NCBI RefSeq assembly: GCF_038433205.1
Contig: NZ_JBCDNA010000003.1
Span: forward strand, 558,001-622,000
Length of the DNA: 64,000 bases
Direction of reading: 5' to 3'
DNA from: Lutimonas vermicola
GTDB lineage: Bacteria; Bacteroidota; Bacteroidia; Flavobacteriales; Flavobacteriaceae
Each line of letters begins with the position of its first letter. The first letter of the stretch is position 1. The position numbers and the translations under genes are program-made. Shown here in pieces: positions 41,825 through 51,594 of the stretch. The notes below the pieces were generated by a model. It ran no database searches and had not been told where the DNA came from. It saw only the letters and a list, made by a program, of their open reading frames with translations.

Positions 41825-42100
41825 ATGAATGCAATTGATATTACGAAATTAGAAGAAGAAATCAAAAACTACATTATCGAGGCATCTCTTGAAGATATAG
41901 ATATAATTGATAAGATTACACCTATTTTTGAAACAGGGCTTTTAGACTCTATGGGGCTTCTTTTCCTTATTGAATTTCTCACTGAAAATTATCAGGTAGA
42001 GGTAAATGATGATGATATAATCCCGGAAAATTTTGAATCGATTCAGAGCATTGTAGTTTTTGTTGAAAGAAAACTTAATGTTAATAAAGCCGTTAGGTAG
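41825..42100 (+). CDS. Acyl carrier protein
   Basis: This 91-residue acidic helical protein has the phosphopantetheine site Ser42 in ETGLLDSMGLLFLIEFL (DSM/L motif) and the following FESIQSIVVFVERK helix. It differs from fatty-acid AcpP (normally DSLD), fitting a dedicated ACP that works with a partner ligase. The asparagine-synthase-like gene follows in the same transcript. The likely role is to carry an acyl or aminoacyl group for polysaccharide decoration. Confidence 0.85.
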   Translation: MNAIDITKLEEEIKNYIIEASLEDIDIIDKITPIFETGLLDSMGLLFLIEFLTENYQVEVNDDDIIPENFESIQSIVVFVERKLNVNKAVR

Positions 42101-42158
42101 ACCAGCCCAAAACAACAATCCGATACTAAACGCTTAAAACCAAAATGCATAATACTTA

Positions 42159-44132
42159 ATGTGCGGAATAGCAGGATTTTATCCAAATAGGACTGATCGT
42201 ATTTCTACAAAAGTATTAAGACGAATGCTTACCCGGATCAAGCATCGCGGACCTGATGAAAGTGGTATTTATGTTTCAGATCAGGTGGCCTTGGGAAGTG
42301 TACGATTAAGCATAATTGATCTTGTATCAGGTACCATGCCTATCTCAAATAAGGATAGATCTTTATGGATCGTTTTTAATGGTGAGATATTTAATTATAT
42401 AGAACTAAAAGAGGGGCTGATCCGATTAGGACATACATTTGAAACAAATTCAGATACAGAGGTTGTTCTCCATCTCTATGAGGAGTATGGTAAGGATTTT
42501 TTAAACATGTTAAATGGTCAATTTGCCATTTCGATCTGGGATAAGAAAAAAGAAGAATTATTTTTGGCGAGGGATAGGGTTGGAATCAGGCCATTATATT
42601 ATACAGAAGTGAATGATACCTTTGTTTTTGCTTCAGAGATAAAAGCCTTAATGGAATTCCCTGGAATACAGCCAAAGATGTCAGCAGAAGCACTTGCTGA
42701 ATATTTTACGTTCTGGACCTCTTTAAGTCCGAAAACAATTTTTCAAGGTATTTATGAAGTCCCTCCTGGTACTTATATGCGCATTAATTCTAAAGAAAGA
42801 AAGATTATTAAATATTGGCAATTACCCATATATAAGCAAGACGATCATAAATATTCAAATGTTGAGGAAGCTGCCAAGGATTTTGAAAAGATCTTTTCTA
42901 AGGCCGTCAAGTTGAGGTTAAGAGCTGATGTTCCGGTTGCGGCCTATTTAAGCGGAGGTATTGATTCCAGCGTAACCACTTCTTTTATTAAAAAGATTTC
43001 TCCTGAGAATCTGAAAACTTTTTCCATTGGTTTTACAGAAAAGGATTATGATGAAACAACCTATCAAAATATAGCAGTTAAATATTTCGATACGGAACAC
43101 GCTAGTATTACCTGTAGTCCGGAAGATATTGCACAGAATTTTAAAGATGTGGTCTGGCATACAGAAGCACCCTTACTACGTACAGCTCCGGTTCCGATGA
43201 GTTTGTTGGCAAAAAATGTTAAAGATCACAATATTAAAGTAGTGATCACAGGTGAAGGTGCAGATGAATTGTTAGGGGGTTATAATATTTTCAAGGAAAC
43301 AAAAATTCGCAGATTTTGGGCAAAAGATCCAAATTCAAAATACCGACCACTTTTATTAAAGAAATTGTATCCCTATTTGCCTCAAATGACTAATGCCAGT
43401 AGTAACATGTTAAAAATGTTTTTTGGCTATAAATTGAACGAAACAGATTCTCCGGTATATTCACATTTGTTGCGATGGAATAATACTTCAAGGATCAATA
43501 AATATTTATCTGATTCTTATAAAGAAAAGATCAAAGGATATGACCCTATACGCTCATTTGAAAAAGAAATAGAAGGAAAACTTGAAGGGCTGGATTCTTT
43601 GGCACAAGCGCAATGGATTGAGTTGAATTTATTTATGTCGGGTTATTTATTGTCTTCACAAGGAGACAGAATGGCGATGGCAAACTCTGTTGAAGGCAGG
43701 TATCCTTTTTTAGACCATAAAGTGATAGAATTTTGCATGCATTTATCTCCTGATCTAAAACTAAATGGATTAAATGAAAAGTATTTGTTAAAGAAAATGA
43801 TGAAGAACCGGATGCCAAATGAAATTTTGGAAAGGTCAAAACAAGCCTATAGGGCTCCTATCAAGAGCGCTTTTGATTTTGAAAAACTTCCGATTTATTT
43901 GAAAGAAATGCTTTCTGAGCATATGATTGAAAAGTCAGGAATTTTTAACACAGGCCATGTTACTCGTTTGATAAAAATAATGAATACTAATAAACAAGTT
44001 TCAGAAATTGATAATATGGCCTTAACCGGAATTTTATCAGTACAAATATTAAATGATCTTTTTGTTAATAGATCAACTCCTGAATTAAAAGAGGAAGATT
44101 TGTTACAATTTGATAAAATTGTGATTGATTAA
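42159..44132 (+). CDS. Asparagine synthase (glutamine-hydrolysing)-like amidotransferase
   Basis: This 657-residue AsnB-family protein begins with the Ntn nucleophile Cys2 (MCGIAGFYPN), a class II glutaminase domain (about 1-200; RGPDESG, SIIDLVSG, FNGEIFNY). The synthetase domain has the PPi loop SGGIDSS (265-271) and ITGEGADELLGGYNIF. In polysaccharide loci such enzymes (for example WbpS) amidate uronic acids rather than making free asparagine. Both domains look intact; the acceptor is inferred from context. Confidence 0.88.
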   Translation: MCGIAGFYPNRTDRISTKVLRRMLTRIKHRGPDESGIYVSDQVALGSVRLSIIDLVSGTMPISNKDRSLWIVFNGEIFNYIELKEGLIRLGHTFETNSDTEVVLHLYEEYGKDFLNMLNGQFAISIWDKKKEELFLARDRVGIRPLYYTEVNDTFVFASEIKALMEFPGIQPKMSAEALAEYFTFWTSLSPKTIFQGIYEVPPGTYMRINSKERKIIKYWQLPIYKQDDHKYSNVEEAAKDFEKIFSKAVKLRLRADVPVAAYLSGGIDSSVTTSFIKKISPENLKTFSIGFTEKDYDETTYQNIAVKYFDTEHASITCSPEDIAQNFKDVVWHTEAPLLRTAPVPMSLLAKNVKDHNIKVVITGEGADELLGGYNIFKETKIRRFWAKDPNSKYRPLLLKKLYPYLPQMTNASSNMLKMFFGYKLNETDSPVYSHLLRWNNTSRINKYLSDSYKEKIKGYDPIRSFEKEIEGKLEGLDSLAQAQWIELNLFMSGYLLSSQGDRMAMANSVEGRYPFLDHKVIEFCMHLSPDLKLNGLNEKYLLKKMMKNRMPNEILERSKQAYRAPIKSAFDFEKLPIYLKEMLSEHMIEKSGIFNTGHVTRLIKIMNTNKQVSEIDNMALTGILSVQILNDLFVNRSTPELKEEDLLQFDKIVID

Positions 44133-44146
44133 TCAAAGCTTAACAT

Positions 44147-45127
44147 ATGAAAACGAAAGAACGCAGACCATTTTCAAAAGACATTTTAAAGTTTAATAAT
44201 ATTGAATCAATATCTAATGAGATTATTGAAAAACTAAAAAGTGATGTTGCGAATAAGTTACAGCGAAGAGGAGCTGTAGTGGGTATAAGTGGGGGTATTG
44301 ATTCTTCTGTAGTTTTGGCCCTTTCTGCAAAGGCTTTTGGCCCTAAAAGAGTTCTGGGAATTATGTTGCCTGAACAAGATTCAAGTGGAGACAGCGAAAT
44401 GTTAGCAAGAAAACTTGCCTCGAAATTTGGGGTTGACACCTTAGTTGAAAATATAACTTTGGCATTAGATGGTTTTGGTTGTTACCACAGAAGGGATGAA
44501 GCTATATCAAACGTTATTCCGGATTTTGATCCTGAAAAGGATAAAGCTAAGATCGAAATCAAACAGGATATAAATCAAAATATGCCTGCAATCTCTTCTA
44601 TTACGGTTGTAAAGCCTAATAATGAAGTTGCCAGCAAGTTGTTGCCGGCCAGAGAGTATTTGCAAATTGTAGCTGCGACAAATTTTAAACAAAGAAGCAG
44701 GATGAGCATGTTATATTATCATGCAGAGAGATTGTATTATGCAGTTATTGGTACTCCTAATAAACATGAAGTAGAACAGGGATTTTTTGTAAAACATGGG
44801 GATGGTGCAGCCGATGTGATGCCAATAGCGCATTTATATAAGACCCAGGTTTATCAGTTAGCAGAATTTCTTGGTATCCCACAAGAAATCATTGAACGAA
44901 CGCCAACTACAGACACTTTCTCTGCTGAACAAACTCAAGAGGATTATTTTTATCAAATGCCTTTTGAAAGTATGGATTTAATTTGGTATGGTTGGGAAAA
45001 TGAATACCCCGCAGCTGAAGTCGGAAAAGTAATGGATAAAACTGAAGAAGAGATTGAAAATATATACAGGAATTTTGAACGTAAAAGAAAAACAACTGAT
45101 TACTTAAGAATGAGGCCCATATTTTAA
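44147..45127 (+). CDS. NAD synthase (NadE)-family amide-forming ligase
   Basis: This 326-residue PP-loop ATP pyrophosphatase has VGISGGIDSSVV (residues 45-56), ATNFKQRSRMSML, GTPNKHEVEQGFFVKHGDGAADVMPIAHLYKTQV and TPTTDTFSAEQTQEDYFY. These blocks match ammonia-dependent NadE. It lies 15 bp after the AsnB-like gene inside a polysaccharide locus, which is an unusual place for a housekeeping nadE. It may instead make an amide bond on a sugar acid or be fed ammonia by AsnB. A second nadE elsewhere in the genome would support this. Confidence 0.8.
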   Translation: MKTKERRPFSKDILKFNNIESISNEIIEKLKSDVANKLQRRGAVVGISGGIDSSVVLALSAKAFGPKRVLGIMLPEQDSSGDSEMLARKLASKFGVDTLVENITLALDGFGCYHRRDEAISNVIPDFDPEKDKAKIEIKQDINQNMPAISSITVVKPNNEVASKLLPAREYLQIVAATNFKQRSRMSMLYYHAERLYYAVIGTPNKHEVEQGFFVKHGDGAADVMPIAHLYKTQVYQLAEFLGIPQEIIERTPTTDTFSAEQTQEDYFYQMPFESMDLIWYGWENEYPAAEVGKVMDKTEEEIENIYRNFERKRKTTDYLRMRPIF

Positions 45128-45186
45128 TAAATTTATTTAATTGACAGTTAATTGATGATAATTTCTAATCCCAGACATAATTTATA

Positions 45187-46653
45187 GTGAACGTTTTTGA
45201 TTACTTTTTTAAAGAAACAAAAGGTCTTGAAAAAGATTTTGTTCTTGGGAATAAGGAAACTATTTCGTTTAAAGAACTGTATAATAATAGTTTGAAGATT
45301 GCATCCTTTTTAAAGGAGAATTATGGGACGAACCAGAATATTATATTAATCAATCAAAATTCGGTTTTTTTTATAACCGTCTATTTGGGGATTATTAAAT
45401 CAGGTAATGTTTGTGTCCCATTAGATTTTTCTATTGAACAAGGAAATTTTAATTTTATCGCTAACACAACCGAAAGTTCAATTATATTTTGTGGCAAACG
45501 AATTAATTCAAAACTAGAATTAAATATATTTAGGAGTATTATTGATGAAGACTCTTTTGAAAAGATTGTTAAAAATAATTCAATAAGCGATTTCTTAATT
45601 GATTTTGACAGTGAAAATCTGGCAGAAATAATTTTTACTTCCGGATCAACAGGGAAACCAAAAGGTGTGATGATTTCTCACCAAAACATTATTTCAAATA
45701 CAGATTCTATATTAGGCTATTTGGATTTAACAGAGGATGATATTTTACTTGTAGTATTGCCGTTTTATTACTGTTATGGATTGTCACTTTTGCATACACA
45801 TTTAAAAGCAGGAGCATCTATAGTTTTGAATAATACATTTATGTTTTTAGGAACAGTTTTCAGTGATTTGTCAGCCTATAAATGTACCGGTTTTTCTGGA
45901 GTTCCAAGCCATTTTCAGATGATGTTAAAAAAATCAAATATATTTAAATCAAGGGATTTTCCAGATTTAGTTTATGTGACACAAGCAGGTGGCAAACTAA
46001 ATAATGTTTTTATTGAAGAATTTGTTTCTTTGATGCCAAACGTTAAGTTTTTTACAATGTATGGACAAACCGAAGCAACTGCTCGCTTGTCATATTTACC
46101 TCCTGAAATGGTTCTGAGAAAAATAGGTTCGGTTGGAAAAGCAATTACAAATGTAGTTTTGAAATTGATGAATGAGGAAGGTGAAGAAGTTAAAATAGGT
46201 GAAACTGGGGAAATTGTAGCAAAAGGTGGAAACATTATGTTAGGATATTATAAAGATCCTCAAGGAACAAACGAGATTTTGAACGATGGTTGGTTGAGCA
46301 CTGGAGATTTAGGAATTATAGATAGTGAAGGGTATATTTATATCGTAGCTCGTAAAATGGAGATTGTTAAAATTGGCGGGAAAAGAATAAGTCTTAGAGA
46401 AGTAGAAGAAGTTGTTCTTTCTGTGGCTGAGGTTCAGGATTGTAAGGTTGAAACTATAGAAGATGACTTGTTAGGCGAATCGCTCAAATTAGTTGTTGTT
46501 ATTGATGAATTATTAAATCAAAAATCAGTCGAAAAGAAAATATTGGCTAGATGTAGGAGTAAGCTTGCATTATTTAAGATTCCAAGATTAATCGAATTTG
46601 TTGCAAGCATATCAGTTTCAAAAACAGGTAAAAGAATTCGGTCAACAAATTAA
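45187..46653 (+). CDS. AMP-dependent acyl/aminoacyl ligase
   Basis: This 488-residue adenylate-forming enzyme has AEIIFTSGSTGKPKGVMISH (AMP-binding P-loop), YGQTEATARLSYLPPE, GWLSTGDLG and the C-terminal hinge KMEIVKIGGKRISLREVEE, ending SKTGKRIRS with the catalytic lysine. It starts with GTG at 45187. With the ACP upstream it likely activates an acid and loads it on the carrier. About 205 bp without a gene follow (46654-46858), with scattered partial frames that could be decayed gene ends. Confidence 0.87.
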   Translation: MNVFDYFFKETKGLEKDFVLGNKETISFKELYNNSLKIASFLKENYGTNQNIILINQNSVFFITVYLGIIKSGNVCVPLDFSIEQGNFNFIANTTESSIIFCGKRINSKLELNIFRSIIDEDSFEKIVKNNSISDFLIDFDSENLAEIIFTSGSTGKPKGVMISHQNIISNTDSILGYLDLTEDDILLVVLPFYYCYGLSLLHTHLKAGASIVLNNTFMFLGTVFSDLSAYKCTGFSGVPSHFQMMLKKSNIFKSRDFPDLVYVTQAGGKLNNVFIEEFVSLMPNVKFFTMYGQTEATARLSYLPPEMVLRKIGSVGKAITNVVLKLMNEEGEEVKIGETGEIVAKGGNIMLGYYKDPQGTNEILNDGWLSTGDLGIIDSEGYIYIVARKMEIVKIGGKRISLREVEEVVLSVAEVQDCKVETIEDDLLGESLKLVVVIDELLNQKSVEKKILARCRSKLALFKIPRLIEFVASISVSKTGKRIRSTN

Positions 46654-46858
46654 ATGGGCATGAATATGATCCATTTTTAGATGAATTATTTTAAATAAAG
46701 ATATGGTCATTTTTCAATTTTCGAGAATTGTATAATTAATATTGAGGAACTTACAATATTTACAAGAGCTCCGAATTTAAAAGAAGAATTATAGAATATT
46801 TAAAAATGGGAATTATATTTTAAGTCCTGATTCCAATATAACACTTAATAAACCCCTC

Positions 46859-47827
46859 ATGAAAATACTTATCACAGGTGCTGCCGGATTTATTGGTTCA
46901 AATTTGGCTGCCAGACTATTAGAAGGAAACCATTCCGTTATTGGAATTGATAATTTGGCTTATGGTTTTATGCGAAATGTTGAACCACTTATGAATAATC
47001 CAAAATTTGAATTTATATTGGGAGATATCGCAAATCCTCTTATTTTGAACGAAATAAAAGTAGATATTATTATTCATCTGGCTTCTCAAAAAATTCCCAG
47101 ATATTCAAATGCTTTACGCACTCTCGACGAAAATTATCTTATGCTAAGAAATATAGTTCAGAAATGCCTCTTGGACAAATCAAAATTAATTTTCGCATCA
47201 ACATCAGATGTTTATGGGAAAAATCCTAAAATTCCATTTAGTGAAAAGTCTGATTTATTATTGGGTCCAACAACAGTAAAAAGATGGGCATATGCGCTTT
47301 CAAAAATGTATGGTGAACATTATATTATTGCTAATCACGAAGAACACAATTTAAATTATACCATAACCCGCTTTTTTGGGTCATATGGACCAAATCAAAA
47401 TCTCACTTGGTGGGGAGGACCACAGTCAGTATTTATTGAAAAAGCGATAAAAAATGAACCAATAGAGTTACATGGTGATGGATCTCAAACCAGAACATTC
47501 ACTTATGTTGAAGACACAGTCAGTGCATTGGTTTTATGTGTTGAGAATGAAAAATCAAATAACGAAATATTCAATACTGGTTCAAAATCCTCTGCAGAAA
47601 TCACAATAAGAGATCTAGCAATATTAATTTGGAAACTAATAAATGGCGAAGATTCAGAACCAAAATTAAATCTTATTCCTTATTCTCAATTTGGTAATTA
47701 TGAGGATGTAATGCGTAGGGTTCCTGATATATCAAAAATACGTAAAACCCTTAATTTTAAATCTTTATGGGAACTCGAAGAAGGATTGAAAGTTACCATT
47801 GACTGGCAAAAAAAGTTCTACCAATAA
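46859..47827 (+). CDS. NAD-dependent nucleotide-sugar epimerase/dehydratase
   Basis: This 322-residue extended SDR has ILITGAAGFIGSNLAARLL (nucleotide motif residues 7-13), DIIIHLASQ, FASTSDVYGKNP and the catalytic YALSK (Y-x3-K), then RFFGSYGPNQ and DGSQTRTFTYVEDTVSALVL. It fits UDP-GlcNAc/UDP-glucose 4-epimerase-like or dehydratase members. The sugar substrate cannot be decided. It likely makes a building block for the O-antigen or capsule. Confidence 0.88.
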   Translation: MKILITGAAGFIGSNLAARLLEGNHSVIGIDNLAYGFMRNVEPLMNNPKFEFILGDIANPLILNEIKVDIIIHLASQKIPRYSNALRTLDENYLMLRNIVQKCLLDKSKLIFASTSDVYGKNPKIPFSEKSDLLLGPTTVKRWAYALSKMYGEHYIIANHEEHNLNYTITRFFGSYGPNQNLTWWGGPQSVFIEKAIKNEPIELHGDGSQTRTFTYVEDTVSALVLCVENEKSNNEIFNTGSKSSAEITIRDLAILIWKLINGEDSEPKLNLIPYSQFGNYEDVMRRVPDISKIRKTLNFKSLWELEEGLKVTIDWQKKFYQ

Positions 47828-47847
47828 GCGTATAATCTAAATTTTAA

Positions 47848-49170
47848 ATGGCACAAATGAAAATTGGTATAGTTGGTGGTGGTTTTATGGGCCTTGTATT
47901 AGCACACAAAATCTCAAAAACCAAAGCTAAGGTCAAAGTTTTTGAGCGCGATATTCAACCCGGTGGATTAGCTACATACCATAACTTCGGATCTTTTATC
48001 TGGGATAGGTTTTATCATGTTATTTTACCTTCTGACAGTCATTTGATCGACTTACTGGAAGATTTGGGATTAGAGGAAAAATTGCGGTGGAGACGTTCCA
48101 TGACCGGATATTATGTGGAAAATAAATTCTATTCGATAAGCAGTTCTAAGGAATTCTTACTTTTTCCGCCCTTAAGTCTTTTAGACAAATTTAGGTTGGG
48201 GTTTACCATCTTCTACGGCTCAAAGATCAAAAATTGGAAAAACCTTGAAAAAATATCCGCCAAGGATTGGTTGATCAAAATTGGTGGAAGAAAGACATAT
48301 GAAAAATTTTGGTCTCCCTTATTACTGGCAAAATTAGGAAAAAACCATGAAAGCGTCTCCGCAGTATTTATCTGGTCATATATTACGAGACTCTTCAAGG
48401 CCCGCAGTTCCGCCGCTCAAAAAGAGCATATGGGCTACGTTTCAGGAGGTTATAAAACTGTTTTCGACCGATTGAAAGAGATACTACTTCAAAAAGGCTC
48501 TGAATTGGTATTAAGCTGTTCCGTGGTGAAAATAGTTCCGGATGCATCAGGAGGAATAAGAATTTTTTATAACAATAAAGAGGAACATTTTGACAAGCTA
48601 ATATTTACTGCTCCTTTAAGTGTTTTGGGAAAGATAGCTTCACCTGATTTATTTGAAATTTCTAAAAATAACCAAGCCGTGGAATACCTTGGTGTAATTT
48701 GTATGGTGATGATTACAGATACCCCTTTAACACCTTATTATGTATTAAATATTGCCGATAAGGAAATACCATTTACTGGTGTAATTGGAATGAGTACAGT
48801 CGTTGACCTGGAAGAGACTAATGGCGAGTACATCACTTACTTTCCGAAATATGCCACAGCAGATGACCCGTTTTGGTCACTTACTGATGAAGAATTAGAA
48901 GTAATATTTTTGAAAGGAGTACAAAAATTGTATCCTGATTTTGATAAGAAAGAGATACATTCAATCCATATTAATAAAGCATTTAAAGTACAACCACTGC
49001 AGGTATTAAATTATTCCGAAATTATCCCTGAAATTAGGACCAGACATCCTGATTTTTATGTGCTCAATACCTCACAGTTTGTAAATGAAACGCTTAACAA
49101 TAATACGGCAACACAACATGTCAACCATTTTATGACTAATTTCAATATAGAATTGCAAACCGAACTGTAA
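47848..49170 (+). CDS. NAD(P)/FAD-dependent oxidoreductase (protoporphyrinogen-oxidase-like)
   Basis: This 440-residue flavoprotein has the dinucleotide motif GIVGGGFMGLVLAHKISKT and the loop PGGLATYHNFG. Later blocks (LIFTAPLSVLGKI and KVQPLQVLNYSEIIPEIRT) resemble amine-oxidase/UDP-galactopyranose-mutase-like enzymes found in glycan loci. Substrate unknown. It lies 20 bp after the epimerase and 16 bp before the deacetylase, within one transcript. Confidence 0.82.
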   Translation: MAQMKIGIVGGGFMGLVLAHKISKTKAKVKVFERDIQPGGLATYHNFGSFIWDRFYHVILPSDSHLIDLLEDLGLEEKLRWRRSMTGYYVENKFYSISSSKEFLLFPPLSLLDKFRLGFTIFYGSKIKNWKNLEKISAKDWLIKIGGRKTYEKFWSPLLLAKLGKNHESVSAVFIWSYITRLFKARSSAAQKEHMGYVSGGYKTVFDRLKEILLQKGSELVLSCSVVKIVPDASGGIRIFYNNKEEHFDKLIFTAPLSVLGKIASPDLFEISKNNQAVEYLGVICMVMITDTPLTPYYVLNIADKEIPFTGVIGMSTVVDLEETNGEYITYFPKYATADDPFWSLTDEELEVIFLKGVQKLYPDFDKKEIHSIHINKAFKVQPLQVLNYSEIIPEIRTRHPDFYVLNTSQFVNETLNNNTATQHVNHFMTNFNIELQTEL

Positions 49171-49186
49171 AATAATTAAAGCCAAT

Positions 49187-50158
49187 ATGAATAAACCACT
49201 TGCCAGCATGTCACTAGACCTTGATGATCAATGGTCGTATATGAAAGTACATGGAGACGATGGCTGGGATTTATATCCTTCCTATTTAGATATAGTTGTC
49301 CCATTTTTTCTCGATTTATTGGATGAAATGGATATCAAAATCACCTTTTTTATTGTTGGACAGGATGCTGTATTTGAGAAAAATCAAAAAATACTAAAAA
49401 GTATTATTGATCGTGGACATGAAATTGGCAATCATTCATTTCATCACGAATCCTGGCTAAAAACTTACACAAAAGAAAAAATAGAGAAAGAAATTATTCT
49501 TGCCGAGGATGCAATTCTGAAAGCTACCGGTCAAAAGACCAGGTGTTTCAGAGGACCGGGATTTAGTTGGAGTAATGATTTGTTGGAAGTATTAGCGAAA
49601 AGAGATTATATTTTTGATGCATCTATACTTCCAACTTATATTTCACCGCTTATGAGGAGGTATTATTTCTGGAAATCTAAATTGAGTAAAGAAGAACGTG
49701 AAAGCAGGAAGGAACTTTTTGGTTCTTTTAAAGAAGGATTTTATTCTCTGAAACCATTTAATTGGAAATTGGAGAATGGGTCTAGTTTACTCGAAATTCC
49801 CGTGACGACAATACCTGTATTTAAAATTCCATTCCATTTGAGTTATTTAATTTTCATTAGTGGATTTTCAATGTTGTTGATGAAAGCTTATCTGAATTTT
49901 TCACTTTTAATGTGCAAAATCACTAAAACATCGCCAAGCATTTTACTTCATCCCTTAGACTTGATAAGTGGAGATAAAGTTCCGCAATTGGCATTTTTCC
50001 CGGGAATGAATCTTCCGACAGAAAAAAAAATTGACGTATTTAAGTACACACTGAATCGAATCAAGAAAGACTTTGAAGTTCTTCCAATGTTAAATTTTGC
50101 TGATGGTTTAATCAGACAGAAATTAAATATTAAGGACGTGCCCGCAGGGAAAAGTTAA
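49187..50158 (+). CDS. Polysaccharide deacetylase (NodB-type)
   Basis: This 323-residue protein has the catalytic Asp block MSLDLDDQW, the metal-binding HEIGNHSFHH (H-x3-H) and RGPGFSWSND in the NodB order. The C-terminal HPLD is the fourth motif. It would remove acetyl groups from a lipid-linked or polymeric amino sugar. It has no clear signal peptide, so it may act in the cytoplasm or at the inner membrane on an intermediate, as proposed for similar enzymes in exopolysaccharide loci. Confidence 0.88.
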   Translation: MNKPLASMSLDLDDQWSYMKVHGDDGWDLYPSYLDIVVPFFLDLLDEMDIKITFFIVGQDAVFEKNQKILKSIIDRGHEIGNHSFHHESWLKTYTKEKIEKEIILAEDAILKATGQKTRCFRGPGFSWSNDLLEVLAKRDYIFDASILPTYISPLMRRYYFWKSKLSKEERESRKELFGSFKEGFYSLKPFNWKLENGSSLLEIPVTTIPVFKIPFHLSYLIFISGFSMLLMKAYLNFSLLMCKITKTSPSILLHPLDLISGDKVPQLAFFPGMNLPTEKKIDVFKYTLNRIKKDFEVLPMLNFADGLIRQKLNIKDVPAGKS

Positions 50159-50219
50159 TTAACTTATAATTACAAAATTCTTCATAAGTTAAATATAATT
50201 TCAAAAAACTAAAAATAGT

Positions 50220-51560
50220 ATGTATAAGTATTTGAAACCAACTTTTGCACATATCACCTTAGGACTTATACTTATTCTTGGATTTGGTTATTGTAGACTT
50301 TTTAACGCAGATAGTTTTATACCTGTATTTACACTAATTGCATATGTTAGCTTTCATAAATTCAAGAATGAAGGTAAGATAGGTAATTTATCAAGGGTTT
50401 CATTAATTTCTATATTCGCTGCTTCGATATTTGCTTTTATAGCCTTTAGTTATATACAATATGGGCCTAGACATTGGGATTTTACTTGCTTTTTTCTTTA
50501 TGGTAATGTTGCCGCAAAAGGAATGAATTTTTACAATCCAAGTGATTACCATACCATACTTACAACTCTTAACATACCTTTTCAGCTAAATGCCGAATTT
50601 ATTCGAGAAGTAATTGACGTTGGTTGTCCTTATCCACCTCCAACTCTATTATTATTCTCAATACTAGGATCCTTTTCTTATGATAATGCTTTGATAATTT
50701 GGACTTTAATAAACAATCTTTTTTTATTGGGAAGTATTTTTTTAATAAGAAATTTATTTTTTAAAAGAATAGGATTCGAAAGTATTATGATATCAACAAT
50801 CCTGGTTTTGACATACAGTTGGACAGCTAATATTATTTTTTACACCCAAATTTTATTCATTCTTTTGTTCTTTCTTTTGCTTTTTTATAAATACAGGGAT
50901 CAGCCATTTGGGGGTGTATTTCTTGCTGTTGCTATATTTGTCAAACCATTCGCAGCAATACTTTTCATGTATCTGATTATCAAAAGACAGGATAAGGCCA
51001 TCTTGTTTTTCATTCTAAGTTGTTTGATTATTTGCTCAATAACAGCAATGGCTTTTGGAATTGATCCATTTATCGAATACTTTTTAAATAATCCAACACT
51101 TAGAGAACCTGCGTGGCTTTTTACGGAAGGTAATAATCAGTCATTACTTGCTCAATTATTTAGGGCAATGCCTGAAAATAAGTCATTTGCCAAAATCATT
51201 TATTATATTGCATCAGGGGTGTTAGTATTTATTTTTGGTGGCATTATCTATCAAAATAAAAATAGTCAGAAAATGTTTGGAATATTTTTCGTGATATTAC
51301 TCACTGTTGCGCTTATAATATATCCAAGTGGGCAACGTAATTATGCTATTGTGCATTTATTAAGTATTTTAATTTTGCTTAAATATTTAAAAAAATTAGA
51401 CACTTCTGCTTTATTGATTTTTCTCTTTTATCTTGTCAGTTACGCAGGATTGTTTTATATAAATATATTTCTTCTTATTACCTGCTTAATAATAATTTAC
51501 TGGGAAAGGGTTGATTTTATTTATTATGACCTAAGAGATTCAATCAAAACGGGAACCTGA
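50220..51560 (+). CDS. GT87/DUF2029-like membrane glycosyltransferase
   Basis: This 446-residue protein has roughly ten membrane segments and the luminal loop YGPRHWDFTCFFLYGNVAAKGMNFYNPSDYH, similar to the GT-C acidic loop (WDF) of mannosyltransferase-like GT87 enzymes. It uses a lipid-linked sugar donor, so it probably acts at the periplasmic face. Sugar and acceptor cannot be read. No overlap with neighbours; a short unstructured gap precedes ChbG. Confidence 0.75.
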   Translation: MYKYLKPTFAHITLGLILILGFGYCRLFNADSFIPVFTLIAYVSFHKFKNEGKIGNLSRVSLISIFAASIFAFIAFSYIQYGPRHWDFTCFFLYGNVAAKGMNFYNPSDYHTILTTLNIPFQLNAEFIREVIDVGCPYPPPTLLLFSILGSFSYDNALIIWTLINNLFLLGSIFLIRNLFFKRIGFESIMISTILVLTYSWTANIIFYTQILFILLFFLLLFYKYRDQPFGGVFLAVAIFVKPFAAILFMYLIIKRQDKAILFFILSCLIICSITAMAFGIDPFIEYFLNNPTLREPAWLFTEGNNQSLLAQLFRAMPENKSFAKIIYYIASGVLVFIFGGIIYQNKNSQKMFGIFFVILLTVALIIYPSGQRNYAIVHLLSILILLKYLKKLDTSALLIFLFYLVSYAGLFYINIFLLITCLIIIYWERVDFIYYDLRDSIKTGT

Positions 51561-51594
51561 ATTACCTCAGATAAGAAGAGAAATATTCAATTCA

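Noticed and set aside
46654..46858. Partial frames between the AMP-ligase and epimerase genes
   Set aside because: Short frames such as NGHEYDPFLDELF look like gene ends, but they are too short and broken to assign to a family.
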